Positions 10,247-21,140 of a stretch of 64,000 nt of DNA are shown piece by piece. Within the stretch, counting starts at the first letter, position 1. Each line of letters opens with the position of its first letter. Below the pieces are notes generated by a model that did not search any database, had not been told where the DNA came from, and was given only the letters and a program-made list of their open reading frames with translations. Origin of the DNA: Capra hircus (lineage: Eukaryota > Chordata > Mammalia > Artiodactyla > Bovidae); assembly GCF_001704415.2 (NCBI RefSeq), contig NC_030836.1, positions 24,774,001 to 24,838,000 of the forward strand, read 5' to 3'. The position numbers and the translations under genes were made by a program.

Positions 10247-11061
10247 TTCAGTTCAGTTCAGTCCAGTTCAGTTGTTCAGTCGTGTCCGACTCTGTGACCC
10301 CATGAATCACAGCACACCAGGCCTCCCTGTCCATCACCTACTCCCGGAGTTCACTCAGACTCACGTCCATCAAGTCTGTGATGCCATCCAGCCATCTCAT
10401 CCTCTGTCGTCCCCTTTTCCTCCTGTCCCCAATCCCTCCCAGCATCAATCTTTTCCAGTGAGTCAACTCTTCACATGAGGTGGCCAAAGTACTGGAGTTT
10501 CAGCCTTAGCATCATTCCTTCCAAAGAACACCCAGGACTGATCTCCTTTAGAATGGACCAACTCTCACAGTCCAACTCTCAGTCCATACATGATGACCAA
10601 AAAGACAATAGCTTTGACTAGATGGACCTTTGTTGGCAAAGTAATGTCTCTGCTTTTCAACATGCTATCTAGGTTGGTCATAACTTTTCTTCCAAAGAGT
10701 AAGCGTCTTTTAATTTCATGGCTGCAGTCACCATCTGCAGTGATTTTGGAGCCCCCCAAAATACATCAAGGCTGTATATTGTCACACTGCTTATTTAACT
10801 TATATGCAGAGTACATCATGAGAAACGCTGGGCTGGAAGAAGCACAATCTGGAATCAAGATTGCCGGGACAAATATCAATAACCTCAAATATGCAGATGA
10901 CACCACCCTTATGGCAGAAAGTGAAGAGGAACAAAAAAGCCTCTTGATGAAAGTGAAAGAGAAGAGTGGGAAAAGTTGGCTTAAAGCTCAACATTCAGAA
11001 AACAAAGATCGTGGCATCTGGTCCCATCACTTCATGGGAAATAGATGGGGAAACAGTGGAA
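10247..11061 (-). mobile_element. BovB LINE with twin-priming 5' inversion
   Basis: The left part (10247 to about 10762) is the BovB 3' end in reverse. The right part (about 10763-11061) is the immediately upstream BovB region in forward orientation, including a YADD-like reverse transcriptase motif near 10890. Eleven-bp direct repeats 'acaccctccag' flank the whole unit at 10236-10246 and 11062-11072, so both parts arrived in one event. About 25 bp of element are missing at the internal junction. The 190-codon frame 10590-11162 crosses the junction and is an artefact. Confidence 0.9.
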
Positions 11062-11159
11062 ACACCCTCCAGAGGGGGCCTCAAACAAAAAGGCAGTGGG
11101 CCTCAAGCTGGTATGCCTTGGTTGTAATCCAGAGAGTGCAGTCAAGAGAGAGAGGCTTT

Positions 11160-11480
11160 TGAAATTGGACAGACCTTTACCTGAATACCAGCTGGGTCTC
11201 TTTCTAGCCAGTGGATTGACAGAAGCTGGTTAATTTCACTGACTTGCTTCTCTCTTCCAGAGATGGGAGACCAAACTGCCTACATCTCATGAGCTGGCTT
11301 CGAATATTAACAAGTACCAAGCACATAAAACACCTCACATAGAATTTAGCACATAATAACTGCTCAATAAACATTAATCTCTATTGACTCCCTAAGCTTT
11401 AATGACCTGAATTTGAGACTATAATCAACTTACTTAATCTTTCTGAGCCTGGGGTGAAGTCTGTGGGCTAACCCATCAGC
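11160..11480 (+). repeat. MIR SINE(s)
   Basis: Forward MIR: 'ttggacagacctttacctga', a degraded core, and a 'taactgctcaataaacatta' end near 11357-11376. A second partial MIR follows ('ttacttaatctttctgagcc'). Confidence 0.6.
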
Positions 11481-12239
11481 TTTTCCACTTCTATTTTCCC
11501 AATTATGGTTCCAGGTATTAATACATGTGTGGTTGCTGCCTCGGGCTTGTCTGCCTAATTCCCCCGGCTTCTTCAAAAGGTCTGCGCCTAAGGGGTTCCG
11601 TAATCTTGACCTTAGGAGACGCGTATGCTGTGTGCTTGCTGGGATCTCAGGTGAGCTGGAAGAAGATGGATCCCCATGTTACTGGGAATTAACTGAGAAT
11701 TCTAATTCTCAACCCCCCATATCAGGCCTAGTTGGCCCCACTTCACCCAAAATGTCAACAGAGAGAGGAATCTGACTCAGGAATCATGAGATTCTGTGAT
11801 CAAAGGAGGTAGATGAAACTGTTAATATATAATTTATTAATAAGGGATAAAGAGAATACTAATTAGGGCAGAGCTCGTAAGAAGGCAAATTCCCAAAGTA
11901 AAACTTTAGAGAATGCTCAAATGACTACGATTTTAATTAAAAGGATATCACCCGATACAAACGGCAAACCCTCCTCCCCACTGCGAGGGCTGTCTGAAAT
12001 GCAGAGCTGACTGTGTCTTGCAGGGGTGCTGTGAGCTGCTGAGTGAGCCGGGTCAGGCTGAGCCATACTGCCCCCCTAGCCCACACGACTGTCAGTCTTG
12101 GCGGCTCCTCCTCTAGCCCCTGCGCCCTTGCTTGGAGGAGCAAAGTATGGCCACGTTTCCCACCACAGAACATGCCCCAGATCCTGGGACCCGGGCCCCC
12201 TGACTTCCTTTTCATTCTAGCAGCCTCTGAACTGTCCTC
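11481..12239. other. unique sequence, nothing recognised
   Basis: Mixed composition: AT-rich around 11820-11940, GC-rich at 12000-12200. Open frames at 11527-11775 and 12043-12324 have no recognisable domain, and the latter runs into L2. Confidence 0.4.
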
Positions 12240-12830
12240 CTGCTTCCTTCTCATCTGCTTTTCCCAAGGCCACCACCAAGCTGCCCTCTACACCACTGCC
12301 CCAGTGATCCCACTAAAATGCTAATCTATCACATCCCCTCATTTGTCTCAAAAACCTCCAATGGCTCCTTGTTCCCCACACCAATAGGAACAGTGATGCT
12401 TCACGGAGTACTTACTGTATGCCAAGCATTGTGCTAAGCCTGCAATCACATTCACAACAACCCAAAGAGATGACGTTTCATCGCATGGGACTCTAGGCCT
12501 CTCAGAGTTGGCCTCTTCTCCACCACCATCATCTCCAGCTGCTTCAGATAGAGCCCTGGTGCTCCCGCAGCGAGCACCAAGTTTGTGCCATGCTTGTTCC
12601 CCGTCCGCTGGGCTAATCCCTGATCCCCTAGATGTTCATGCCTCTAGAGATGCTGTGCACTCCATCTTTCCTCTAGTCACCTGCCGGAGTCCTTTCCTCA
12701 CCTGCTGCCTTTCTATGCTTCCCTACTTCCCCATCCTCACCTCCTCCTTTGGTCTCCCTCCATGAGGCACCGAGTTCCCAGGAGTCAGAGGCGTGCTATT
12801 TACTTCGACATCCTCAGCCCCAGCACAGCA
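12240..12830 (+). repeat. L2 LINE 3' region
   Basis: 'ctcaaaaacctccaatggct' is the L2 hallmark. Upstream 'ctaatctatcacatcccctc' and downstream pyrimidine-rich sequence follow L2 order. Interrupted by a MIR at about 12395-12490. Confidence 0.65.
12395..12490 (-). repeat. MIR/L2-end fragment inside L2
   Basis: 'gtacttactgtatgccaagc' and 'attgtgctaagcctgcaatc' are the reverse MIR 5' block. It sits between two L2 parts. Confidence 0.6.
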
Positions 12831-13649
12831 ACTGGCACAACTGTTCACCAAAGTCATTCTACTAACCATTAGCCACATACCAAAGCTGGTACTGCAGAGA
12901 CAGCAGGGAACATGGGTTCACAACGAGTTGGACATGACTGAGAGCACCCACATACACCTGGGCTTGGGAGGCTGACACTAGCATTAATGGGGAGCAGCTT
13001 CGGATGCTGCTAAACACCCTGCAAGACATAGACAGTTTCCCATCACGGACATTCATCTGGTCAAAATGCCAATACTGCTAAGGTTATGAAACCCTGGTGT
13101 ACACTATAATCCCACTGAAATGTTGATAGCAATTGACCGGTCAGCTCCATGATTAGGCCTTGGCCAAGAGCCAACTCTGTCCCATCACTCAAACCCACTC
13201 AAATCCACCTTTTTCCTCCCACTTTCTGCTCAGGAAACTTCCTCCTGATACCAGAGAAGGCTGAGCAGCTTTTGCCAGCCCCTCCCCAGTCACAAGAGGC
13301 CCATTCAGCACCAGTTTTTGTGATACTCGGATGCTCACATCCAAGTATTTGCCCTTGACTTGCAAAAATGTGGTTCAAGAGAACACTTGATGCCGAGTCC
13401 ACAGGGTTGGGTGTGAGTTACCTCTACACTCAATATCAGTTGCCCCTCTTTCTAGTGATCTTTCTAGGAGCCACTCTATTTCCATGAGCACGTGGGAGCT
13501 ACTGAAACGAATCACATTTCCCATTTATGTGGGGCAACACCCTGAATGACCTTTGTCATATTATGTGGAAGGGTGACCCTTGGTCTCTGGTGAGACGCCA
13601 CTAAGAACCACACATCAGTCCCAGCAGGGAGTCAGAGGGCATGGTGGAA
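12831..13649. other. unique sequence with small SINE remnant
   Basis: Around 12916-12950 'aacgagttggacatgactga' is a tiny Bov-A remnant. Otherwise no repeat or exon recognised. Confidence 0.45.
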
Positions 13650-13830
13650 TCCAGTGCCCTTGGCCTTAAACACCCTGCTTTGCAGTCTGGCTCCACCACT
13701 GTGAATGGCCTGTCCCGTTTTTGGTCTCAGCTGCCTCATTTTGTAAAATGGGAATAACAGTACACACGTGGTTGTTTATATTGATTAAAGATTACATAAA
13801 TCACCCTGTAGATGTTCAAAGTACTACAGT
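13650..13830 (+). repeat. MIR SINE
   Basis: 'tggctccaccactgtgaatg', 'ctgcctcattttgtaaaatg' and 'gggaataacagtac' in forward MIR order. A short reverse MIR end ('gatgaagaaactgtggccca') follows at 13900-13930. Confidence 0.75.
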
Positions 13831-13967
13831 CAGTATTATTGTTATTATAATTCCTGAGTTAGAGGAGGGCCTAAAGATTACCCCGTTGAAACTCTTAATT
13901 TTATAGATGAAGAAACTGTGGCCCAGAGAAAGAAGAGATTGGTTTGTTTTCTGGGTCTTGAAGGGAG

Positions 13968-14441
13968 TAGCTGTTTAGTTGCTCAGTCATGTCAGATTCT
14001 TGCGACCCCACGGACTGCAGGACACCAGGTCTCCCTGTCCATCACCAACTCCTGGAGCTTACTCAAACTCATGTCCATCCAGTCGGTGATGCCATCTAAC
14101 CATCTCATCCTCTGTCATCCCCTTCTCCTCCTGCCTTCAATCTTTCCCAGCATCAGGGTCTTTTCTAATGAGTTAGCTTCTCGCATCAGGTATCCAAAAT
14201 ATTGGAGCTTTAGCTTCAGCATCAGTCCTTCCAAAGACTATTCAGGATGGATTTCCTTTAGGGTTGACTGGTTGGATCTCCTTGCAGTCCAAGGGACTCT
14301 CAAGAGTCTTCTCCAGCACTGTAGTTTGGAAGGATGTTTTTCAGTGCTCAGCCTTCTTTATGGTGCAACTCTCCCATCCATACATGACTACTGGAAAAAC
14401 CATAGCTTTGGCTAGACAGACCTTTGTTGGCAAAGTGATGT
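13968..14441 (-). mobile_element. BovB LINE 3' fragment
   Basis: Reverse BovB from 'tttagttgctcagtcatgtc' to 'acctttgttggcaaagtgat'. The 165-codon frame at 13918-14415 is antisense to the element and not a gene. Confidence 0.92.
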
Positions 14442-14805
14442 AACAGACATTATATGCACACATTACTGATGAAGAAACTGAGTTCAGATTTGAACCCAAA
14501 TGAGCCCAAAGGTTTGGCCCTTTTGAACAGCACCATGTAGCAGTGCCAGGTAATGTGCTTGCAATGCCAGCCAGCCACCCCTGAATTCTGAATCCTCAGG
14601 CTAAAGCCCCACAGGGGGGCACCAGCATGGCATCTGCCTCCGAAAAAGAGCTTTAACTTCCTGACATTGCTTCTGTCCAGAACTGGGTGGTGAGCAACCC
14701 TGCTTTGCTGTCCAAGAGCTCAGTCCTGATAATTGCCCTTCCTCCTCTCTCTCCCCTATCACTGCTATGGTGATCAACTTTCACCACCTTTACTCTACTG
14801 ACTAT
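14442..14805. other. MIR remnant and unique sequence
   Basis: A reverse MIR remnant at about 14465-14520 ('gaagaaactgagttcagatt', 'tgaacccaaatgag'). The remainder is unrecognised unique sequence. Confidence 0.45.
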
Positions 14806-14820
14806 ATCTCATTGATTTTA

Positions 14821-14936
14821 TTTATTTTTATTTTTTTTATTTTTTATTTTTTAAATTTTAAAATCTTTAATTCTTACATGCGTTCCCAAACATGAACCCC
14901 CCTCCCACCTCCCTCCCCACAACATCTCTCTGGGTC
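14821..14936 (-). mobile_element. ruminant L1 tail, 116 bp, perfect target duplication
   Basis: T/A-rich tail complement, then 'tgcgttcccaaacatgaacc', the reverse 3' terminus of a young ruminant L1. Perfect 15-bp direct repeats 'atctcattgatttta' at 14806-14820 and 14937-14951 define it exactly. Confidence 0.92.
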
Positions 14937-14951
14937 ATCTCATTGATTTTA

Positions 14952-15180
14952 AAACACACATTTTAATATCTGTGAAGGTGGGAGTGTGTCCTAATTTAAT
15001 TAGGAAACACTGAGAAACTAAGATAGCACTCTTTCTTAGCAGTACATTAAAAAAAAAAAATGATGGTCCTACAGTCAATGACATCCTCTATTTGATGAAA
15101 TATGATACGTTTTTAGCACAGAACACCCCTTGAATTCCATGCTCATAAATCACAATGGCTTTTCAACATCTCTCCTTGGA
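14952..15180. other. unique AT-rich sequence with A12 run
   Basis: Contains an A-run at about 15049-15060. No family recognised. Confidence 0.4.
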
Positions 15181-15720
15181 TGGGGAACAAACATCTCAAA
15201 CACAAATAATAAAATCGAATTCCTGACCTTCCCGTCTTCTGCATCTCAGCAGCTGGTAATTCCATCTCTCTAGCTGTTCAGGTGGAAATCTTGGCGTCAC
15301 CCTTGACTCCTTGATTTCTTTCCCAATTTACATCCAATCTATCAACTAGTTTTGCTAATTGGTCTCAAAGGGAATGAAAACATCCCCTGCTGATCCACTA
15401 CCACCATCCTGATCCAAGCCATCCTTGTATTTTACCTGGATTATTGCCATCACTTCTTAACTGGCCCCCTGCCACTCTGCCCAGCTACACTCTCCACTCA
15501 GAGGGGGCCAGGGTCCAAGCAGACCCGCTTGTCTTTAATAACTTATAGCCAAAAAAACACATATTTCTTTCTTTCTATGTTTATGGTCTGTTTCCTCCAC
15601 CAGAATGTGAGCCCCATGAAGGCAAGGGCTTTGTCTCCCCCATTTAGTGCTAACCTCTATCTTCTAGAACAGTGCCTGGCATAGAACAGGTGTTCCATAA
15701 GTACTTGTTGAATGAATTAC
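15181..15720 (+). repeat. L2 LINE 3' region
   Basis: 'gaattcctgaccttcccgtc', 'cttggcgtcacccttgactc' and 'cctggattattgccatcact' trace the degraded L2 ORF end. The L2 terminus follows ('gaatgtgagccccatgaagg', 'ttgttgaatgaatt') at 15604-15717. Confidence 0.8.
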
Positions 15721-15764
15721 GTCCCACAGGACGATGCTTTTGAAAGAGCACTGAAGTGAGGCAA

Positions 15765-15958
15765 AGTGTAGTCGCTTAGTCATGTCTGACTCTTTGCAAC
15801 CCCAGGGACTATAGCCCACCAGGCTCCTCTCTCCATGGAATTCTCTAGGAAAGAATGCTGGAGTGGATTGCCATTCCCTTCTCCAAGGGGATCTTCCCTA
15901 CCCAGGGACTGAATCCGGGTCTCCCACATTGCAGGCAGATTCTTTACTGTCTGAGCTA
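15765..15958 (-). mobile_element. Bov-tA SINE
   Basis: Reverse Bov-tA beginning 'agtcgcttagtcatgtctga'. The head end is eroded after 'ctgtctgagctacgg'. Confidence 0.88.
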
Positions 15959-15964
15959 CGGTAA

Positions 15965-16430
15965 CTTCAGGTCAGGCAAACTTGGGTCCAAACTGTGAAT
16001 CCATTGCTTCATGGCTATGGGACTTGGGAGGTTCATTTAAACTCTCTGAGCCTGTTTCTCATCAGCATAATGGCAAAGATATAATAATAACCCCTCTTTC
16101 AGAGTTGTGTGCACATGTGTGCTAAGTTGCTTCAGTTATGTCCCATTCTGTGCGACCACATGGACTGTAGCTCGCCAGGCTCCTCTGTCCATGGGATTCT
16201 CCAGACAAAAATACTGGAGTGGGCAGTCATTCCCTTCTCCAGAGGATCTTCCCAACCCAGGAACTGAACCTTCATCTCTTATGTCTGCTGCACTGGCAGG
16301 CGGGTTCTTTACCACTAGCGCCACCTGGGAAGCCCTTCAGAGTTGTGAGGATTAACTGAGTTGATGTGCAGAAAGCTCCCGCATAGCAGCTGACCCATAG
16401 CAGAGCTGGGTGGCTGCTATTTATTACTAT
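15965..16430 (+). repeat. MIR SINE, split by Bov-tA
   Basis: Forward MIR 15965-16109 ('ctctgagcctgtttctcatc'), resuming at 16348 ('gaggattaactgagttgatg'). The break is the SINE at 16110-16335. Confidence 0.75.
16110..16335 (-). mobile_element. Bov-tA SINE
   Basis: Reverse Bov-tA with perfect 12-bp target repeats 'ttcagagttgtg' at 16098-16109 and 16336-16347, inserted in a MIR. Confidence 0.93.
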
Positions 16431-16529
16431 TGTCACTCCAACCTCTGGATTTGGCCATGGAGCTCTAGGGCTTGTCTCCAAACCACGGCACATTTTAGTG
16501 AATGGGAGGTACGCTCAGGGCAGGAGCAC

Positions 16530-16745
16530 AGAAGCATGTGTGTACTGGGGTCAGGGCAGACCTGGTTGCAAGTCCTGGCGATGTCATATGTCAGCAGTGT
16601 GACCTCAATCAAGCCACCTAACCCCTCTGAGCGCTAGTGTTCTCGTGCATGAAGAGGAGGTAATGACCACATCTATTTCACACAACCGTTATGAGCATTT
16701 CTGATGCACGCACACAGCACATGGGAAATTCAAAGCACATTTGCT
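16530..16745 (+). repeat. MIR SINE
   Basis: Forward MIR: 'cagacctggttgcaagtcct', 'cctaacccctctgagcgcta', then a 'gttatgagcatttctgatgc' end. Confidence 0.7.
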
Positions 16746-17464
16746 AAGGTTAACTTAAGGTATTATCATAATACCAGCTTCTCCCCCAGGCACAGAGCAC
16801 ACTCCCTGGCTCCTGACATCCGGGGAGCTGCGCTGAGCTTCGCCCCGGCCTGCCCTCCTGAAGCTACACACAATGGAAGGAGCCTGCAACTACTTTCCTG
16901 AAGCCGCCGGGACCTCCTGAGAAGCAATTACATGGCTCCCAGCCCCACGCAGAGTGAGTCCTGCACCTGGCCTCCTGGCCAGGCACTGGGATGTTAATGT
17001 CAGGCCCTGGTCCTGCCTGGGACTTCCCCTGCCATTTCCAGGGGCGACCCGGTGAGGGGATTTGAGAGCCTCCTGCTGCCACCAGAAGCGTGATTTATGG
17101 GGACTGCTGATTTCTGCTGGGGAAGGGCAATGGGGAGCCTTAGAAATTTCAGTTCTAAATATTCCCCATGACCTTCCAGCAATCTCCATGCCTTCAGCAA
17201 AGGAGGCAAATGGTAGAAAGCAGACTTAGTTTTCTCCTTTAAAGAATCACCGCCGTTCCATTTTATTTTCCTAACTCCATTCATTCAGGAGTCACAACAC
17301 TCATTCATAGTAAGATGCCTCCGATCGTGTCACTAAGAGATTTAAAGAGGTTGCATATGGTGTGAGGAGCCTAGGACAATGGGTGGCTGTGTCCCACTCC
17401 CACACCCCAACCCAGGATCCCACACCACTGCCCTGGGGAGCCCTCTGTACCTTTGTGTGGAATC
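16746..17464. other. unique sequence, no gene recognised
   Basis: GC-moderate and repeat-free. Overlapping short minus-strand frames at 16864-17284 occupy different frames of the same DNA, with no motif. Conservation cannot be judged from one sequence. Confidence 0.4.
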
Positions 17465-17705
17465 TCCAGTGGTGAGTAAGGCAGAAAAGGTTCCCGCACC
17501 CTTGGGGCTTACGTTCTAGAAGGGTGAGAGGGACCACAAAGGAGGACACAAAGATAGGAAATTTCCATATAAGATAAGATTACAGAAGAAATGACATGTT
17601 AGAGAATTACTGAGGGGGTCCAAGGGGTGGGGGTGTGAGGCATGTCTTTGCTGCCACTTTAGATGGGGTGATCTGGGAGGATCTCTTTGAGGAGGTGACA
17701 TTTTC
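17465..17705 (-). repeat. L2-related repeat
   Basis: 'cttggggcttacgttctaga' and 'ctttgaggaggtgacatttt' match the reverse L2-type 3' repeat (gagcttacattctagt ... gaggaggtgacattt). Confidence 0.6.
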
Positions 17706-18018
17706 CACATCCTTCACTCAAGTATATAATCCCTGGAAGTCAGGGAGCAATGTGTACCCCACAAAGTGCCTAGTGTCCAGCAAGAACTAGGCCATCAGGC
17801 ACAAGTGTTAGTAAAAGCAGTAAGATATAGCTGTTTGCATATGTGAGCCTTTCTTTACCTTGTGACCGACTCAGTAACTTGAGCTCTCGCTTTCCAAGCT
17901 CTATTCCAAGGAACAGGCTACAGTGGGGTTTCTGTGGGACGCCAAGAAAATGAGAAAAGTAAGGACCATATTGGTACTTTTCATATAAAAAGCTAATGTA
18001 TTTAGTTTAAGGGGCTAC
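17706..18018. other. unique sequence, possible L2-end remnant
   Basis: 17710-17830 resembles a degraded forward L2 end ('agtcagggagcaatg', 'gtgcctagtgtccagcaag'). The remainder is unrecognised. Confidence 0.35.
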
Positions 18019-18031
18019 CATTTATTACAAG

Positions 18032-18225
18032 GGCTTTCCTGAGAGCTCAGTTGGTAAAGAGTCCGCCTGCAATGCGGGAGACATGGGTTCGATCCTTGGG
18101 TTGGGAAGATTCCCTGAAAAAGGGAAAGGCTACTCACTCCAGTATTCTGGCCTATAGAATTCTATACTATACAGTCCAGGGCATCGCAAAGACTTGGACA
18201 TGACTGAGTGACTTTCACTCACTCA
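18032..18225 (+). mobile_element. Bov-tA SINE
   Basis: Forward Bov-tA ('gagctcagttggtaaagagt' head) flanked by 13-bp repeats 'catttattacaag' (18019-18031) and 'catttattccaag' (18226-18238). Confidence 0.93.
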
Positions 18226-18238
18226 CATTTATTCCAAG

Positions 18239-18804
18239 ATCAGTTTCCTTCTTATTTTGTATGTGTATGTGTGTGCACGTGTGTGTATGCTAAAATGTCC
18301 TTTCCTTCATGAAATGATGGTCTAGGAGATGTTCATGTTTTAGGTTTCTTTTTTCTTCAATATCTTTACCCTGAAAATAGCTTTCTGGTCATTCTTAAAA
18401 CATATTTTTGGTCTGTAAGCTCCAAAGACCTGGGAACCACTGTTTTCATAGTTTTTCTTCTTGGCAGCCTAAAGTTTCGAGGGAACAGGCTTAGTTGTAG
18501 GAGGGAGATGGCAGGTTCCGCCCCAGTGCCTCTGTGCACTGGCCAGATTCCCTGGCTTGGGGCAGGGGTGGTGGGATGATGGGGTTTCAGTTGTCCAAAA
18601 GTCATACGATGCATGTGAGAAATCTGTGGTTTCAGATGGGTGAGGGAAAAAAAAGAAAAAAGATGTGATCTTGGGCACTGTTCACTCAGCAGGGCTCCCG
18701 AAACTGAAAAATACTCGTTATTGTTGCAGACTGCCAGAGAGCTGGGATGCAAGGACCAGAAGGTCATGAGAAGCGGCCACCAGGGCTGATACAAAAGGTC
18801 TTCC
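18239..18804. other. unique sequence with TG-rich stretch
   Basis: An interrupted TG repeat at 18257-18290. An A-rich patch at 18645-18661. The 142-codon minus-strand frame 18366-18794 has no recognisable domain and no supporting splice signals that I could identify. Confidence 0.4.
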
Positions 18805-19660
18805 TGAAACCGCCTTCTTTGGCGGGGGCGCGGTGTGGAGCAGCAGGTGTCACGGTTGGTTTTTCATTCCCCTTTGAACCCTCTGGGCCTCTCCAGAGTT
18901 AGAAGATGTAATCAGGGTGAGGGAGAGGCACTGGGTCTATTATGTTTCCGTAATGCAGAGTTATTCCTCTTCATGCTTGCTGCCGTATCACAGAGCAGAG
19001 AGGTGGTTTGCTGTAACAGGGCTCCTGGGGAACTCCCCCCCCCCCCCCCCCCCCCCCCCCCCCGCCTCCCCGCCGCCTCTCATGTCCCCACCGTGTGTTA
19101 AGAGAAACAACTGCAGCCTGGTTCCCAGGACTGGGGGAGGGAGGAGGGAGTTCTCTCCTTGTGACTTGGCGGCTCTGTCTGCATCCTCAGCCCCTCAGGG
19201 GGACTCGGGGAGCCTGTGAGATTCCCCGCTGTAGGGGTTCGGTGGGAGCCGGGCTCCGCCAATCAGGAGGAGCCTCTCCAGACGGCGAATCAGGAGCCTG
19301 GGAAAGAGTTTACTGGAGCTAAGACTCTCAGTCAAAGAGATATCAGATACTTTACACGGTGCAGAGAGAAACCGAGATGCAGATGTTCACCGTCAGTGTC
19401 TAAGAAATTCAGGAGAGGGAGCTCGAATCTGGAAAGAGCTGCAGCAGGGATGGATGGCGATCGCTTCAAGCCTGGAGAACGTGGTTAGAGTGCGCTGGGG
19501 AGCTTGACCTACATCCCCTAGCCCTTGGAGGCCCCTCAGGCTAGTGCCTGACAGAGGCCTGAGAAAGTTAACGGCGAGGGAGTGTGTCCGCCCACAGAGA
19601 GAGAGGAGAGAGACTATTGCATGTAGAAAAAACCCACCGCTCCCTCCCCTGCAGAGGCTA
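18805..19660 (+). promoter_or_regulatory. candidate GC-rich promoter-like island
   Basis: Local rise in GC and CpG compared with neighbouring DNA. A GC-box-like 'ggcgggggcgcgg' lies at 18821-18833. A CCAAT box (ccaat at 19259-19263, context 'gccaatcagg') lies downstream, with further CpGs through 19640. No TATA box is evident. It precedes the splice-flanked frame at 19750-19898. Inference only: it could be a weak promoter, an enhancer, or just GC-rich unique DNA. Confidence 0.3.
19035..19063. repeat. 29-base C homopolymer
   Basis: Uninterrupted C run, followed by 'gcctccccgccgcctc'. The minus strand is G29 and could form a G-quadruplex. Length is prone to sequencing and assembly error. Confidence 0.9.
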
Positions 19661-19749
19661 AGGGGACCTGAAGCTCAGGGACTTCTAGAGGGGCAGTGGC
19701 CATGGGGGACAAGTGGGGACAAAGAAGAGTGAGTGGGTCTTATTCCTAG

Positions 19750-19898
19750 GCTTTGTGGGTACAGCGATGGCCTTTTCCGATGAAGACCCCTCTGAAGAGA
19801 GCCGGCACAGAATGATGGACTTCAGCAGAAAGGAAGCTTCAGGCTTCCTATGGGGCCGCCAAGCCAGTGGTGACCTCAGGCTTGATTGCAATCAGCAG
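19750..19898 (+). CDS. candidate exon, unrecognised 44-codon frame
   Basis: Flanked by an acceptor-like 'tcttattcctag' (AG at 19748-19749) and a strong donor-like 'cag|gtgagc' (GT at 19899). An ATG at 19767 opens 44 codons exactly to the donor in phase 0; the other two frames close early. The peptide is acidic at its start (MAFSDEDPSEESRHR) and then basic/aromatic. Just upstream the frame is hydrophobic (VLFLGFVGTAMA) and resembles a signal-peptide core, but no upstream in-frame ATG exists here, so a further exon would be needed. I do not recognise the protein; a chance frame is at least as likely. Confidence 0.2.
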
Positions 19899-20662
19899 GT
19901 GAGCCAGACACCTTCCTCCCCCCGCCCATGACTTCGCCTGACCCCCATAATGACGGGGTCTGGAAGAAAGTGTGAGGTCTGCTGACTAATGGGTGCAGAG
20001 CTGGCTGCGAGGGCAATTTACTAAGACCTTTCCATTCGCACTGTCTCTTCTCCTTGTCCTTGCTCAGCCCTGGAGCTGCTCTTGGTAAACTGAGGGCAAA
20101 GGAAGAACAGAGAAGAAAAGCACAGTTCTACCTGCTGTCCAAGACGAGGTGAACCCTGAGCTGGCCCTGGAAGGGAACGTGGAAAAGTTTTACCTCTGAA
20201 TCTAAGGCAGGCTTGGGCGTGACACACACGACTGAGCGTTCTCATTATGGAACCAAGACTCTGCTTGGTGACTTCAGGTGACAACATATATTGCTATCAG
20301 TGAGTGGAAGAGTCATCAGAACTTTCTGAGCTTTCATCTGGGGACAGGAGCAAAATTTCAATGAGAGACAAAAATGAAATTACTCTGTTCATCCCCAGAC
20401 TTACGCTTGAGGAAAGGATGCAGGAAACCAGGACCCAGGAGGAGTGTTCCACCTGTGTGGCAGAGGCGGCAGAAGCCACACCAGTGCCCAGGGGTGGCCG
20501 TGGCCATGTTGCTAGTGGGAGGTGGTGGGACAGGCTGATGTGGTGAGACTGGGGCTGGTGTGGCGTCCTCAGCCACAGGGCTCTGAGGATCAGCTTTGGC
20601 AGGTACCAGGTGGGTCCTGGCCACCCTCCTGCCCGTTCCTAAGTCTCAGCCTCCAGCCTTCT
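19899..20662. other. unique sequence, no gene recognised
   Basis: The frame at 20304-20546 (80 codons, Ser/Glu-rich start) has no clear splice context or recognised motif. Confidence 0.35.
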
Positions 20663-20845
20663 CATGCACTGTAACCACTGTGTACCAGGTAATGTGCTCT
20701 GGGCTTCAAACATGATCATTCTTCTAATTCTGACATTATCCTTAAGAGGATTATTATACCCATTTTGCAGATGAGGAAAAGCTGTTCTCCCAAGGTCTCT
20801 TAGACAACAGTTGACAGAGACAAGTGCGACTTCACATGCTCTTTT
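20663..20845 (-). repeat. left arm of local inverted duplication (MIR-derived)
   Basis: 183-bp arm whose reverse complement recurs at 21141-21325 with roughly 85-90% identity by eye. Shared blocks include 'tgtgtaccaggtaatgtgct' and 'gaaaagctgttctcccaagg'. The sequence looks like a reverse MIR, but the arms are far closer to each other than two independent MIR copies would be. Spacer is 295 bp. Confidence 0.85.
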
Positions 20846-21140
20846 GAGCTGCCTCAAATCCTCTCCATGAATTCATTTCCTCATTGCAACAGAAACTGCT
20901 TTCTGTTTCTTGGAATCAGGAACACTGACTAATACGTCCTCTTTCCCTTGGTCCTTTAAACCAGTAGGCAAAGCCAGCCTCGAGTCCTGCCCCAGCATCC
21001 CTGGCATCTTCCTTGCTTGTTTCCACCTAGAGACTCAGAATCTCATCTTTCTTCGGGTTGGAACATTTGGCCAGATGACTCGCCCTGGATCCCGTCTCAT
21101 GCCCTTCTGGTCTCAGTGACCATGTTACACAATGATTATG

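Noticed and set aside
10590..11162. 190-codon open frame with an RT-like YADD motif, possible gene
   Set aside because: It crosses the inverted junction of a twin-primed BovB; the first half is antisense element sequence.
13918..14415. 165-codon open frame
   Set aside because: It runs antisense through a BovB 3' fragment.
18366..18794. 142-codon minus-strand open frame
   Set aside because: No recognisable domain; frames of this length are expected by chance in 64 kb of six-frame sequence.
20304..20546. 80-codon Ser/Glu-rich frame as a possible exon
   Set aside because: No acceptable acceptor/donor pair around it and no recognised motif.
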